64,000 nt of DNA from DAIOEK01 sp963721445. GTDB lineage: Bacteria; Chloroflexota; Anaerolineae; Anaerolineales; Anaerolineaceae. The notes under the pieces were generated by a model, which was given only the letters and a program-made list of their open reading frames with translations, was not told the DNA's origin and made no database searches. The DNA is taken from the NCBI GenBank assembly GCA_963721445.1, contig CAVRIZ010000005.1, positions 1,488,001 through 1,552,000 of the forward strand, given 5' to 3'. This document shows positions 27,834-36,858 of this stretch, piece by piece. The number at the start of each line of letters is the position of its first letter. Position 1 is the first letter of the stretch. The position numbers and the translations under genes were made by a program.

Positions 27834-28438
27834 AACACCACATCCATATCCGCCAGTGAACCGAGGACGGATAGCAGGGTGGGATAGTCATCCCGCATCA
27901 AGGTGATCAATTCACGGGTGGCGGCTTCCAACCAGCCTGAATTACCTGTATGCGCCTGGACGGTCTGTACCTGTTTGAGGTGCGCTGCAACCACTTCTGC
28001 AACCGGGATCTCCTGTGAGCGGAGAATATGCCTGAAATAACCAAATCGGTTTTCGCCGGTAAATTCGACGATTTCCTGCTCAGTGCAGAGATAAATAATA
28101 TCGAGTGAGAGAGCCGGCCGGGGAGGTAGGAGGTGGGATATCTTCCCCCCCTGACGATACCCGACCGCCAGCACACCAATTTCCACTGGGACATTGCGAT
28201 TCACCCGGTTGTCAGCTATCACTTCCGCTGAAATAGAATCACTGGTAGCCAACTGACGAACCAGTCCATCATCTTCAATCCGGATCTCATTGATCAGTCC
28301 ATAAATTTGATAATCCGGCTCGAGCTTTACCCGTACCAGCGCTCCCAGAGAGGGTGTTTCAATTTGCGACAATCGGCATCCAACCACGAATCCACTCAAG
28401 GATGCACGTAATAACTTGCCAATTTCAATCGGTTTCAT
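27830..28438 (-). CDS. HAS-barrel-like protein of the NurA/HerA operon
   Basis: A 202-residue protein with no assigned function. The first about 60 residues (IGKLLRASLSGFVVGCRL, then GALVRVKLEPDYQIYGLI) follow the HerA-ATP synthase barrel pattern also seen at the start of HerA, so it may be an accessory barrel that docks on the HerA or NurA ring; this is inference. The C-terminal half is mainly helical. It sits between nurA and herA with four-base overlaps at both ends, which implies a stoichiometric three-protein complex. No catalytic motifs are visible. Confidence 0.75.
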   Translation of the reverse strand: MKPIEIGKLLRASLSGFVVGCRLSQIETPSLGALVRVKLEPDYQIYGLINEIRIEDDGLVRQLATSDSISAEVIADNRVNRNVPVEIGVLAVGYRQGGKISHLLPPRPALSLDIIYLCTEQEIVEFTGENRFGYFRHILRSQEIPVAEVVAAHLKQVQTVQAHTGNSGWLEAATRELITLMRDDYPTLLSVLGSLADMDVVL

Positions 28439-29592
28439 CCTCTGTCCCTCTTCTTTCCCGGTAAATCTTTCATGGATTGCTTGGAAGATTTCTCTCCCGG
28501 TGATAGCTGCAGTTGGATCAGTTTCGCGGCCAGCATCTCTTCCAGGCGGGCGCTGTCTTCGAAACGGATGACCGCTTCTTCATGCGCCCGGTGTAATAGA
28601 TACGGATAAGTGCCACCGCCGATCTTACATTGTTCCACCAGCACGGCATGGAGAATATCGACCAGGGCAGGTGTTTCAGCCACCCAGCCTGGTATTTCCA
28701 CCCGGGCAATTTTGGGTGATTTCTCCGTCCCAACATTTAGATAGAAAAAATGGACCGCCAGCTTTCCGTTGAATTTTTGTGATTGTGGAGATTGAATCCC
28801 AAAGATGACAGAGCGCGACCCCGGAACCTGAAGCATCCCGGAAAAGAGGATTCGATCCACCAGTCCTACAAATCTTATAGAAGGATCAGATTGCCCGGCG
28901 ATCAATTCCAGCAAGGTAACGACCAGATTGCTGCCGGGTTTATCCACATACCCGGCTGGGATAGCCCCACTGGTGGACATTTTCTCCAGGACGATCAAGT
29001 ATTCCGCCAACATTTGATCATATTGGGCACTGGCTCGCGGCTCACGGTAGAGCTCCAATCCACCATCGGTAAGGGCAACTACCGGCGGAGTGAATGCCGC
29101 GGCAGTCTCCAACAGAAGTTGCCGCTCAGCGACATCCCTGAGGAGTGCGATATATCCCTCAGTCAACGGATCGATATCGTCAGATATATCCGAATTATCA
29201 AGCAGTTTGGTGTGAACCCTTATGGCAGGCGCTTGTTCACTGCCCGGCAGCATGGATATCGCAGCAATGTTGATCGCACCAAATTCCACCTGATGGTGTC
29301 TGGACGGAATGATCTGCGAACCATCCGCGGCTAAAACTGGAACGTACGAATCCAATATCGGCTTGGTAATGACCCGATCAAAAGGCATTTCGGTTGGGAT
29401 GGCACATCGCAGATTGATATTCCTGCGCGATTCTGCCGATAAAATTGCCTGTGCTTCTTTCAGATCAACGCCCGGTTCATGCAGCAATCTTTCCGCCCGG
29501 TCGCGTACGTCTCCAAGGGCTTCCATACGCAGCCTGACATTCTCACAAAAAGTGGTAATCTGATTTTGAATTTCCAAATAATTGACAGGCAT
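28435..29592 (-). CDS. nurA: NurA 5'-3' nuclease
   Basis: A 385-residue NurA-domain nuclease. The conserved metal-binding motif AADGSQ (near residue 88) and the second acidic motif ALTDGGLELY are present, along with a long helical N-terminal region and C-terminal HRAHEEAVI. NurA digests 5' strands at double-strand breaks in concert with HerA; this pair was first described in archaea and also occurs in Deinococcus-like and some Chloroflexota bacteria. First gene of the operon, with GGGTGAAGC before the ATG and TATAAT about 36 bp upstream. Confidence 0.9.
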   Translation of the reverse strand: MPVNYLEIQNQITTFCENVRLRMEALGDVRDRAERLLHEPGVDLKEAQAILSAESRRNINLRCAIPTEMPFDRVITKPILDSYVPVLAADGSQIIPSRHHQVEFGAINIAAISMLPGSEQAPAIRVHTKLLDNSDISDDIDPLTEGYIALLRDVAERQLLLETAAAFTPPVVALTDGGLELYREPRASAQYDQMLAEYLIVLEKMSTSGAIPAGYVDKPGSNLVVTLLELIAGQSDPSIRFVGLVDRILFSGMLQVPGSRSVIFGIQSPQSQKFNGKLAVHFFYLNVGTEKSPKIARVEIPGWVAETPALVDILHAVLVEQCKIGGGTYPYLLHRAHEEAVIRFEDSARLEEMLAAKLIQLQLSPGEKSSKQSMKDLPGKKRDRG

Positions 29593-29711
29593 GCTTCACC
29601 CATATTGCAGAACAAACGGTCTAAGGAAAATTATACAGGAACATCACTCAAGTTGGAACTTTTATTGCATTTGTTCGTCTCATATGCAAGAATTAATTTA
29701 TGGAGGAATGT

Positions 29712-30447
29712 ATGAAAGGTAAATATTATATTTTATTAGTTGCGGCGTTGATGAGTGTATTCGCTCTAACAGCGTCTGTATATCCCGGCGGTGGTGGCGG
29801 AACCAACTCTGTACCTCCCCGAACAATTTCTGTGAGCGGAACTGGAAAAGTCTATCTAACCCCGGATATCGCAAGTATCAATGTTGGCGTTCATACAGAA
29901 GATGTCGATGTTGCCAAGGCGCTGTCTGATAATACTGCTGCTGCGCAAAGCGTGGCGGACGCCTTAAAAGGATTTCGGCGTGGAATCGAAAGATATCCAG
30001 ACCACCAACTTCAGCATTTATCCCAACCAGACATATGGTCCTGCCGGTGAAATGCTTGGTAACAAGTATATGGTGGACAACACGGTCATGATCACTGTTC
30101 GTGACCTGACCAAACTCGGCGAGATCCTTAGCACAGTCGTTGGTAAAGGCGCCAATAATATCTATGGCATCACCTTTGATGTAGCTGAAAGAACGAAGTC
30201 ATTGGAAGAAGCCCGCAAAGCAGCCATCGCCGATGCCCGTCTACAGGCGGAAGAATTAGCCGCGGCTGCCGGAGTGAAGCTGGGTCAGGTAATTTCGATC
30301 AGCGTGAGTAATACCTCCCAACCTCAACCCATGTACAATATGGGTTATGGCGGTGGTGGTGGAATGGCCGCAAGCGCTCCCGCTCCCATATCCAGTGGAC
30401 AATTACTCGTGACGGCCGATGCCTATATCACCTATGAAATGAAGTAA
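29712..30447 (+). CDS. SIMPL-domain (DUF541) exported protein, frameshifted as read
   Basis: A 244-residue SIMPL-domain protein once one extra base at about 29970 is removed. It has an N-terminal hydrophobic signal (YYILLVAALMSVFALTAS), then PRTISVSGTGKVYLTPDIAS and HTEDVDVAKALSDNT; after the break the frame gives IQTTNFSIYP, YMVDNTVMITVRDL and EARKAAIADARLQAEELA. These are matched almost block for block by the next gene, which has the uninterrupted ALGVEQKDIQTT at the break. SIMPL proteins (e.g. E. coli YggE) form ring-like oligomers outside the membrane in stress contexts; function here is unknown. TGGAGGAATGT precedes the ATG at 29712. Confidence 0.85.
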
Positions 30448-30477
30448 TCGTTGATCTACCAGGAAAAAGAGGAACTT

Positions 30478-31212
30478 ATGAAGAAGACAATTGTATTGAT
30501 CATCAGCATTCTAATCGTCGCCGGTTTACTGGCTGGTTGTGGAGCGATCCCTTCCATATCAAGCTCTGGGAAAAACACAGATACACTGCCTCAGCGATTG
30601 ATCTCGGTTACCGGAACCGGTAATGTAACGCTCATACCTGATGTCGCCTATGTAACGATCGGTGTGCATACCGAAGGCGCGAATGTTTCTGAAGCGTTGG
30701 CCAGCAATACCCAGCAGGCTCAAAAAGTGTCGGATGCCCTTAAAGCATTGGGTGTGGAACAGAAGGATATCCAAACCACCGCGTTCAATGTGTATCCTCA
30801 GCAACAATATGGTCCGGCTGGCGAGATGTTGGATATTAAATATATGGTAGACAATTCAGTCTACGTCACTGTTCGAGATCTCACCAAGGTTGGTCAGGTG
30901 CTGGATACAGTGGTCAAGTCTGGCGCGAACAACATCAACGGAATCTCATTTGATGTATCTGACCGAACCAAAGCCTTATCTGAGGCACGCAAGAAGGCTG
31001 TTGAAAATGCCAATGCCCAGGCTGTTGAGATGGCGACTGCTGCCGGTGCAACCCTGGGAGAGATCCAGACTCTCAGCATCAATAGTTACTCAGTCCCTTA
31101 CCAACCCATTGGGTTGAAGAGTGACGCGATGGGTATCGGTGGCACCGTTCCGGTCTCGGCTGGACAGATGCAACTGACCGTAGATGTGTACGCTTCCTAT
31201 CTGTTGAAATGA
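30478..31212 (+). CDS. SIMPL-domain (DUF541) lipoprotein
   Basis: A 244-residue paralogue of the preceding gene, here with a lipobox (LLAGC at residues 16-20) so it is membrane-tethered. SIMPL features: RLISVTGTGNVTLIPDVAYV, HTEGANVSEALASNTQQAQ and KYMVDNSVYVTVRDLTKVG. The ATG at 30478 is preferred because GAGGAACTT lies just upstream; a GTG-like extension of nine codons is less likely. The two genes are 30 bp apart and end at a terminator, so they form an operon of tandem duplicates. Confidence 0.9.
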   Translation: MKKTIVLIISILIVAGLLAGCGAIPSISSSGKNTDTLPQRLISVTGTGNVTLIPDVAYVTIGVHTEGANVSEALASNTQQAQKVSDALKALGVEQKDIQTTAFNVYPQQQYGPAGEMLDIKYMVDNSVYVTVRDLTKVGQVLDTVVKSGANNINGISFDVSDRTKALSEARKKAVENANAQAVEMATAAGATLGEIQTLSINSYSVPYQPIGLKSDAMGIGGTVPVSAGQMQLTVDVYASYLLK

Positions 31213-31230
31213 TCATTCATGACTAAGTTT

Positions 31231-31261
31231 AGCTCCCGGGTTATACCGGGAGCTTTTTTTA
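31231..31261 (+). terminator. Intrinsic terminator of the SIMPL gene pair
   Basis: AGCTCCCGG/CCGGGAGCT stem, loop GTTATA, then nine T residues. Confidence 0.95.
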
Positions 31262-31289
31262 ACGCTTACACAGATTCGAAAGGATCCTC

Positions 31290-32081
31290 TTACCCCTCCA
31301 CGATTGCCTGTCGGATCTGACGTGCTAATTCACCGAAGCGGCTTGAATACCGCATTTCCTCCATCCTGGGTCGGGGCAGATCGATCTTTTGGTCCAGACA
31401 GATGGTTCCCGGTCGGGGGGTCAAAACCAGCGTTCGATCAGCCAGAAAAACCGCTTCGCTGATCGAATGGGTCACCATTAAGACCGTCTTCTTACTTTTC
31501 TGCCAGATCCGCAGTAATTCCATACCCATCCGATCGCGGGTCAGGGCATCCAAAGCGCCAAATGGCTCATCCAACAATAGGATATCGGGATCATGGATCA
31601 GCGCGCGTGCGATGGCAACCCGTTGTGCCATTCCACCGGAGAGATCTCCCGGCCAGGAATTTTCAAACCCCTCCAGCCCGACCAGATCGATCAGATCCGC
31701 GGCTCTCTCCAGTGCATTCTGAATGGGATATTCTTCCAATTCCAAAGGTAAAGTAATATTTTGAATGACCGTCCGCCAGGGCATCAGATTTGCCTGCTGG
31801 AATACGATCCCGATCTTGGGGATATTGCCACCCTGATGTTGAAACTGGATCTCACCATTGGTCGGATGGACCAACCCCGAAAGTACCCTAAGTAGAGGTG
31901 CTCTTTCCACTCCCTGAAGGTCCTAGAAGGCATAGGAATTCTCCGGGAGAAACATTAAAACTCACATGGTCCAAGTGCTTGAAGACCACCGTTGTCATTT
32001 GGAAAAGTGACTGATAGATCGTTAACAGCCAGTAATACCGGATCATCGAGAAGAAGTTCCGACCGATTCCATCTGGCTCAT
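31290..32081 (-). CDS. Riboflavin-type ABC transporter ATP-binding protein (SsuB/TauB class), three apparent frameshifts
   Basis: ATPase of the FMN-riboswitch-controlled transporter. As read the N-terminal 65 codons are broken: one extra base each near 31896, 31970 and 32061. Corrected, it runs MSQMESVELLLDDPVLL, AVNDLSVTF, LCLLGPSGSGKSTLLR (Walker A), then intact Q-loop VFQQANLMPW, signature LSGGMAQRV, Walker B ILLLDEPFGALD and H-loop MVTHSISEA (262 residues). The corrected start lies 10 bp after the substrate-binding gene. Three errors in 170 bp is dense, so genuine decay cannot be excluded; but every break is one extra base and the remaining reading frame is perfectly conserved. Confidence 0.82.
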
Positions 32082-32091
32082 CCGGATCACA

Positions 32092-33094
32092 CTATGGAAT
32101 AAATTCATTTGTGTACGCTTTACTCAAATCCTGTGGTTCACTGAGCAGCTTCATTTGAAGAAGCACGTCCTGCATATTACTCCAGGCTTCATCCTTCGAA
32201 ACTCCGACTTTATCCGCCCTGCCATAGTTGGATGGATTCGGTCAGGATCTGTTTTTGGACTTTCTCATCGGCGTTTGCAAGGTTTTCGACATATTTCTTG
32301 CTGATCTCATAGGCTTCATCTGGATTGGCGATGGTATCTTCAATCCCTTTCAGCATGGCAGTAACCATCTTACGAACCAATTCAGGATTCTCCTTCAACG
32401 TGTTTTCATTGGTGATCAAACCGTTGGAAACGAGGGAGAGATAATCTGAAACGGGGATCGTGTTGATGGAATACCCCAGGGCTCGCAACTGGACGGGTTC
32501 ATTCGCAATATAGACTACCACTGCGTCCTCACGCCCGGACACCAGGCTTTCAACCTGGTTAAATCCGATGGTATCGATCTGGACATCGGCATCTTTCAAG
32601 CCGCCGGCAGATAGTAATGCTTCCAAACCCACATAACTGGCGCCGAAAAGAACGGGTGAGCCGATCTTTTTTCCGCGCAGGTCTTCCGGTTTGGTGATAT
32701 TCGCCTCAGCCATGGATACGATGCCTACAGGGTATTTCTGGTACCATGCCAGCACATTCACCACCGGGAGTTGCTGGGCTCTGCCCAGAAGGATCTGCTC
32801 TCCTGAAACGAGGGAGAATTGGAGTTTATCCGCGCCCACCAATGACAACGCGTCTGTCTCAAAGCTGTAATCAATGGTGAGATCGATCCCGGCATCGCGG
32901 AAGTAACCCTTTTCCATGGCCACATATAATGGGGCAAACTGGATATTGGGGATATATCCGACTGGTAAAGATATCTCGACCAGAGGGTTGGCTGTGGGAG
33001 TCTTGCCTGGTCCGAAGGCGCAGGAGGAGAGGAACAGACTGATGAAAACGATGATAAGGAAAGATCTGATGATTAGATTATTCTTTCGGAACAT
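32092..33094 (-). CDS. ribY: Riboflavin ABC transporter substrate-binding lipoprotein (NMT1/THI5-like), frameshifted near its end
   Basis: A 333-residue substrate-binding protein when one extra G near 32217 is removed (ESIQLWQADKVGVSK instead of an early stop). Lipoprotein signal with LFLSSC; NMT1/THI5-like core: PVGYIPNIQFAPLYVAMEKG, GYFRDAGIDLTIDY, ADKLQFSLVSGEQILLGR and SGREDAVVVYIANEPVQL. NMT1-like binding proteins bring in pyrimidine, thiamine precursors or, in RibXY systems of Chloroflexota, riboflavin. The FMN riboswitch upstream makes riboflavin the favoured ligand here. Located between the permease and the ATPase. Confidence 0.87.
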
Positions 33095-33126
33095 GTGAAC
33101 TTTCTCCAGCTTTTATGGATATTAAA

Positions 33127-33908
33127 TTATGCGTGATTAGATGAGTGGTGCTGCCAATGCAATAAGCGCCGCTCGGCTAAAATGACTGCTCCGTACAACA
33201 GGAGCGCCATCAAGATTAATGTAAATATGGCAGCGAATACCAGAGCGGTATCATATTGTCCCCGACCGACGTTGATCAAGAATCCAAGTCCCCTGTCTGA
33301 GCCGACAAACTCACCCACCACCGCGCCAATCACAGATAGGGTTGCCCCGACCCGCAACCCGCCCAGAAAAACCGGAAGTGCGGCTGGCACTTCGAGCATT
33401 CGAAGTATTTCTCCCCGGGTCGCGCGCAGGCTGCGCATTAGATCGCGCAAATTTTCCGGAACGGCTCGTAATCCGACGATGGTATTGACCAGGACGGGGA
33501 AGAAAACGATTAGGGAACAAATGAGGACCTTGGAAATCAGACCGGGTCCGAACCAGATGATCAGCAGGGGGGCAATCGCCACCAGCGGAATCGCCTGGCT
33601 GGCGACGAGGTAGGGTGACAGGAAACGTTCTGCGGCAGGAGATTTTGCCAGTAAATACCCGGTCAACATCGCCATTACCGAACCGATCGAGAGTCCGATT
33701 AGCACTTCCAGGAGGGTGATCGCGCTGTGACGGATCAGGGACCCATCCAGCACTGCCCGTCCGAAACGTACCAACTACAAGACCCGGGTCCGGGTAGGAT
33801 AAACGCCGGTAACTGCCAGACCCAGATGATGGTCTCCCAAATCATAATGGCAACCACGACTGAGAGGACCAGGAAAAATGTGCGATGTTGATTCAGCCGT
33901 TTAAACAT
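33127..33908 (-). CDS. ribX: Riboflavin ABC transporter permease, frameshifted near the 5' end
   Basis: A BPD_transp_1-type permease of about 259 residues after removing two extra bases between 33770 and 33788; the uncorrected second part alone starts too late (VRFGRAVLDGSLIRHSA). The start at 33908 gives a first membrane segment (RTFFLVLSVVVAIMIWETII), then LPAFILPGPG, with the EAA loop as MRSLRATRGEILRMLEVPAALP. First structural gene after the FMN riboswitch; its weak ribosome site (CGGGGTATT) lies inside a predicted hairpin, consistent with translational control. Confidence 0.85.
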
Positions 33909-33913
33909 AATAC

Positions 33914-33981
33914 CCCGTGTGCAAGCGCACTTCGGGCAAATTCGTAAACGGAATACACCCATTCCTGTAATTTCCGTTTAC
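33914..33981 (-). promoter_or_regulatory. Expression platform of the FMN riboswitch (two stacked hairpins)
   Basis: 33944-33953 (GTAAACGGAA) and 33972-33981 form a perfect 10-bp stem immediately 3' of the aptamer, and 33914-33936 forms CCCG-GTGC/GCAC-CGGG that includes the GGGG just before the ribX start codon. There is no T-tract, favouring control of translation over termination. Confidence 0.6.
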
Positions 33982-34108
33982 ACCTTCTTTCATCCGGACT
34001 GTTACCGTCGGCCCCGGAATTTCACCGGATCATGTCCATGAATGGACTCGTGGGCTATACCACCGATCGGGAATTGGATGGAAACCATCCTCACCCTGCC
34101 CCGAAGGT
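33982..34108 (-). promoter_or_regulatory. FMN riboswitch (RFN element)
   Basis: The aptamer reads ACCTTCGGGGCAGGGTGA at its 5' end, AGCCCACGAG in the middle and GATCCGGTGAAATTCCGG, CGACGGTAACAGTCCGGATG, AAAGAAGGT at the 3' end, with the closing ACCTTC/GAAGGT P1 helix. The six-helix RFN arrangement is complete. It senses FMN and normally shuts off riboflavin biosynthesis or uptake genes when FMN is high; here it governs the three-gene transporter. Confidence 0.97.
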
Positions 34109-34197
34109 TATGCTTATTTTATCACTATTTAATGACTTTGCTTGACGAGAATTGGATCCCGGAGATCAAACCCGTACCCCAATTGGGTTTCCTCAGC

Positions 34198-34223
34198 AAA
34201 AAAATAGAGCGCCAGAAGCGCTC
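34198..34223 (-). terminator. Terminator of the PEPCK-fold gene
   Basis: GAGCGC/GCGCTC stem with a CAGAA loop, followed on the minus strand by TATTTTTTT. It lies just past the corrected stop at 34234, supporting that stop over the later one inside the hairpin. Confidence 0.88.
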
Positions 34224-34233
34224 TCGATAAAAT

Positions 34234-35998
34234 TCATTTCTTTTCTCTTGCCAGTTTCAGCAATTCTTTGGCGGCGGTTTCCGGTCCGAGATGCTCCATG
34301 CCTGGCAATTCCCAACTGGGTAAATAACTCCCCGACCCGAACTCCGCTCTTAAAGAAAGCTGTGAAGAATTCTTTTGCTATGACGTCATGCTCTTTTACA
34401 TATTGGGCAGGTCCAAATACATTGGCAAAATAGGTCTGAGTCAAACCTACTGTTGTGGTGGTTCCTTTGCTCATCACTTTGCCGGCTCGGAATACAGCCA
34501 GTGCCGATTTTGCATCCTCAAACCAGTGAATTTTAGATTGGTCGCAATCCACAGCCGTGTAGTTATTGGCATACAACACCAGATCGATCGGATAGCCCCG
34601 GGTGATGGTGTCATAGGTTGTGACTGGAAGAACGACCCGGGCATTGGTTTGATCGGGATTCATAATGATGGTCCGGTCGATTTGACCGAAGGCATATCCG
34701 GTTTGCAGATCATCCAGGCGAATAAAGGCACCTGTCTCTGTGCCATAACCGGTGACTGTACCGTCCGGGTTCAAGCGCAGAGACCCCATATCATCTGCGA
34801 TGATGGTGATCTCCTGAACATCATCTCCGCCGATCTGGCGGAATGCTTCCAACGATTCTGATTTTCCCGCTCCGGTGTCGCCCATCGTCAGAATGGTCAT
34901 CGGCTTACCGCCACGCACCCGCAACTGCACCATCGCGCCATGAAAGGGCAAAAATCCACGCTTCATCATGATAATGTTATGCAGGGTCAGGATCATCTTT
35001 TTGACATAGCCGAAATAACCGAAGTAATCGCCATCCGGTATGGCGCCAATAAGTATGTTATTTTCAATGTCATCAAAAAAAACAGTCTTCCCATTTCCAT
35101 TGGCGGGGAATTGTTCATCTGGAACACCGAACAGAAAAGCGGCGTCAGGTGTTCGGGTCATATCTTCTTCGTTCGCCAGTTCAAAAAGGTTACACAGAGA
35201 AAAGCCAAGTTCCGCGAATTTTAGGGAGAAATAGACCATGATTAGTAATGGGCCAACCTTCGCGGGATAACATAGCCAATTCTCTTTTTCCAATTCGATC
35301 GAGTCCAATGGATTCTGGTGGACGCGCTCGAATTGTCCAGAGCGTTTATTCATGGGTGGGTTGAAGATCAAAGGTGGATAGATCAGGATCTGGCGAATAA
35401 CAGAAACCTGATTAAGTTTTTCATACGTAGGTGTGGGGTAAGCAACATTCCTTGGAAGTGCGATCGCGGCAATCTCTGCGCCGGCTGGAACCTGACGATA
35501 GATCCGGGGATGGGCACCACTGATGCTTTCCTGCAAATCCCGGTAGGTACTGCGGATCAGGTTGGTAAGTGTTTCAACCGTACGGTTAAAGGTTTGGTAT
35601 GGGCGCTTATCGAACCGGTTTCCCTCGGAATCACAGATCATGACCCGCTGGAAATGGCGCCAGTAGTTATACAGGTGTTCCACAAAATCGTAGAGCAAAT
35701 TACGGTCTCGCAGAAATTGTTCCGCACCGGGGACCAGTCGGGGGATCAGGTCGATGTCAATTTTGAGGATATATTTCAGGGTTTCAGCCAGGATGTCGAT
35801 CTCTTCTTCCCGGATCATCCGTGACTCAAATATACGAATGAGATTCGAATTGCGGCGATTCAAGTCGGTCACACAGCGACGAAGGATCTTCAAGAAGAGT
35901 TTACTGGATAGCAATTCATCCGAGCTTTCGCACACCCGATCCTTGGTGCGGATAATGATCTTATCTCCGATGATCTTATGCGGCCATCGCTGTTCCAT
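34234..35998 (-). CDS. PEP carboxykinase-fold protein of unknown function, one-base frameshift near the 3' end
   Basis: A 587-residue protein with no clear close family. The C-terminal half has the PEPCK(ATP)/HprK-type P-loop GDTGAGKSES (near residue 372), FHGAMVQL before it, ITIIADDMGSLRL (acidic metal-binding region) and GTTTTVGLTQTYFANVFG after it. The N-terminal about 300 residues are helical with aromatic-rich segments and no recognisable motif. An extra base near 34305 diverts the end; correcting it gives GIPGMEHLGPETAAKELLKL and a stop at 34234-34236, just before the terminator. Either a PEPCK-like or an HprK-like phosphotransfer activity is possible; the substrate is unknown. Confidence 0.68.
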
Positions 35999-36125
35999 AT
36001 CTGCCTGCCTTGATATAAAATGTATGACAATCGATTTGAAAATTATACTGCGAATCAGTATGTATTTCCGCGCGGACGTCTAATATAATAAGACACATAC
36101 CCAAATATTGAGATACGCAATCCAA

Positions 36126-36752
36126 TTACCAACGGTTCGTGTGGATTTTCTTCTTCAGATCGTAAGAGACTTGTTTTTGCCTTCTGGCGTCTGACCGCGG
36201 ATAACCGAGAGACAGGTAACACGGGATCTCATAGTCATCCGGTACTCCCAGTAACTCTTTCAGTCCAGCCCTCTCCTCATCGAATGGGATGCGGGTTACA
36301 CCGAATATTCCTTCCGCCGATGCAGCCAGCAACATATTCTCGATACAGCACCAGATTGATGCAAAATAATTAAGGTCTGATAGACACCCGGGTTGCAGCA
36401 GAGGCGAAGTAACTCGGAAGCATGGTAAGATGTCCACGGCAGCGTTCAGTATCATACTCTGCTGTTTCGGGATACCATCCTGGTACATGGAGCGTTGCAG
36501 GAGGTCGGTCATCTTCCATTCATCCAACAACGCATCTATCTCCTTCGGTTGGTTCAGCTCGTGAATAAAACGAATCAAATCATGTTTCGGTTTGGAATCG
36601 CTTATGACGATGAATTCCCATTCACGCAGGTGGTTATTGGATGGCGCCTGCATCCCGGCATCGATGATCTTTTCCAATATCTCCGCCGGGATGGATTGAT
36701 CTTTGAAATCTCGAATGGTTTTTCTGGTGTGAATTGCTTCATAGAGGTCCAT
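36126..36752 (-). CDS. Nitroreductase family FMN oxidoreductase
   Basis: A 208-residue NfsB/FRP-fold protein. The FMN-binding N-terminus is IHTRKTIRDFKDQSIPAE, with MQAPSNNHLREWEF (FMN isoalloxazine loop), and the C-terminus GVPDDYEIPCYLSLGYP. Such enzymes reduce nitro compounds, quinones or flavins with NAD(P)H as homodimers. A strong ribosome site (GGGAGGAATTTC) precedes the ATG. Monocistronic, between the PEPCK-fold gene and the inositol cluster. Confidence 0.92.
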   Translation of the reverse strand: MDLYEAIHTRKTIRDFKDQSIPAEILEKIIDAGMQAPSNNHLREWEFIVISDSKPKHDLIRFIHELNQPKEIDALLDEWKMTDLLQRSMYQDGIPKQQSMILNAAVDILPCFRVTSPLLQPGCLSDLNYFASIWCCIENMLLAASAEGIFGVTRIPFDEERAGLKELLGVPDDYEIPCYLSLGYPRSDARRQKQVSYDLKKKIHTNRW

Positions 36753-36814
36753 GAAATTCCTCCCAATTAGTAGAACATATGTACACTATTATAAGCTCAA
36801 TCCAATTGGATGGA

Positions 36815-36844
36815 AATAAAAATAGCCCTCCCCCGAGGGCTATT
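36815..36844 (-). terminator. Terminator of the iolG/iolE transcript
   Basis: A 10-bp stem AATAGCCCTC/GAGGGCTATT with a CCCC loop, followed on the minus strand by TTTATTTCC. Confidence 0.9.
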
Positions 36845-36858
36845 CAGGATATAGTGTA

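Noticed and set aside
29975..30050. Programmed frameshift in the first SIMPL gene
   Set aside because: The break is at AAAAGG but has no downstream pseudoknot or stop-codon context, and similar breaks occur in unrelated genes here.
34388..34861. Plus-strand open frame of about 157 codons opposite the PEPCK-fold gene
   Set aside because: No start signal or family resemblance; the minus-strand gene has clear motifs across the same region.
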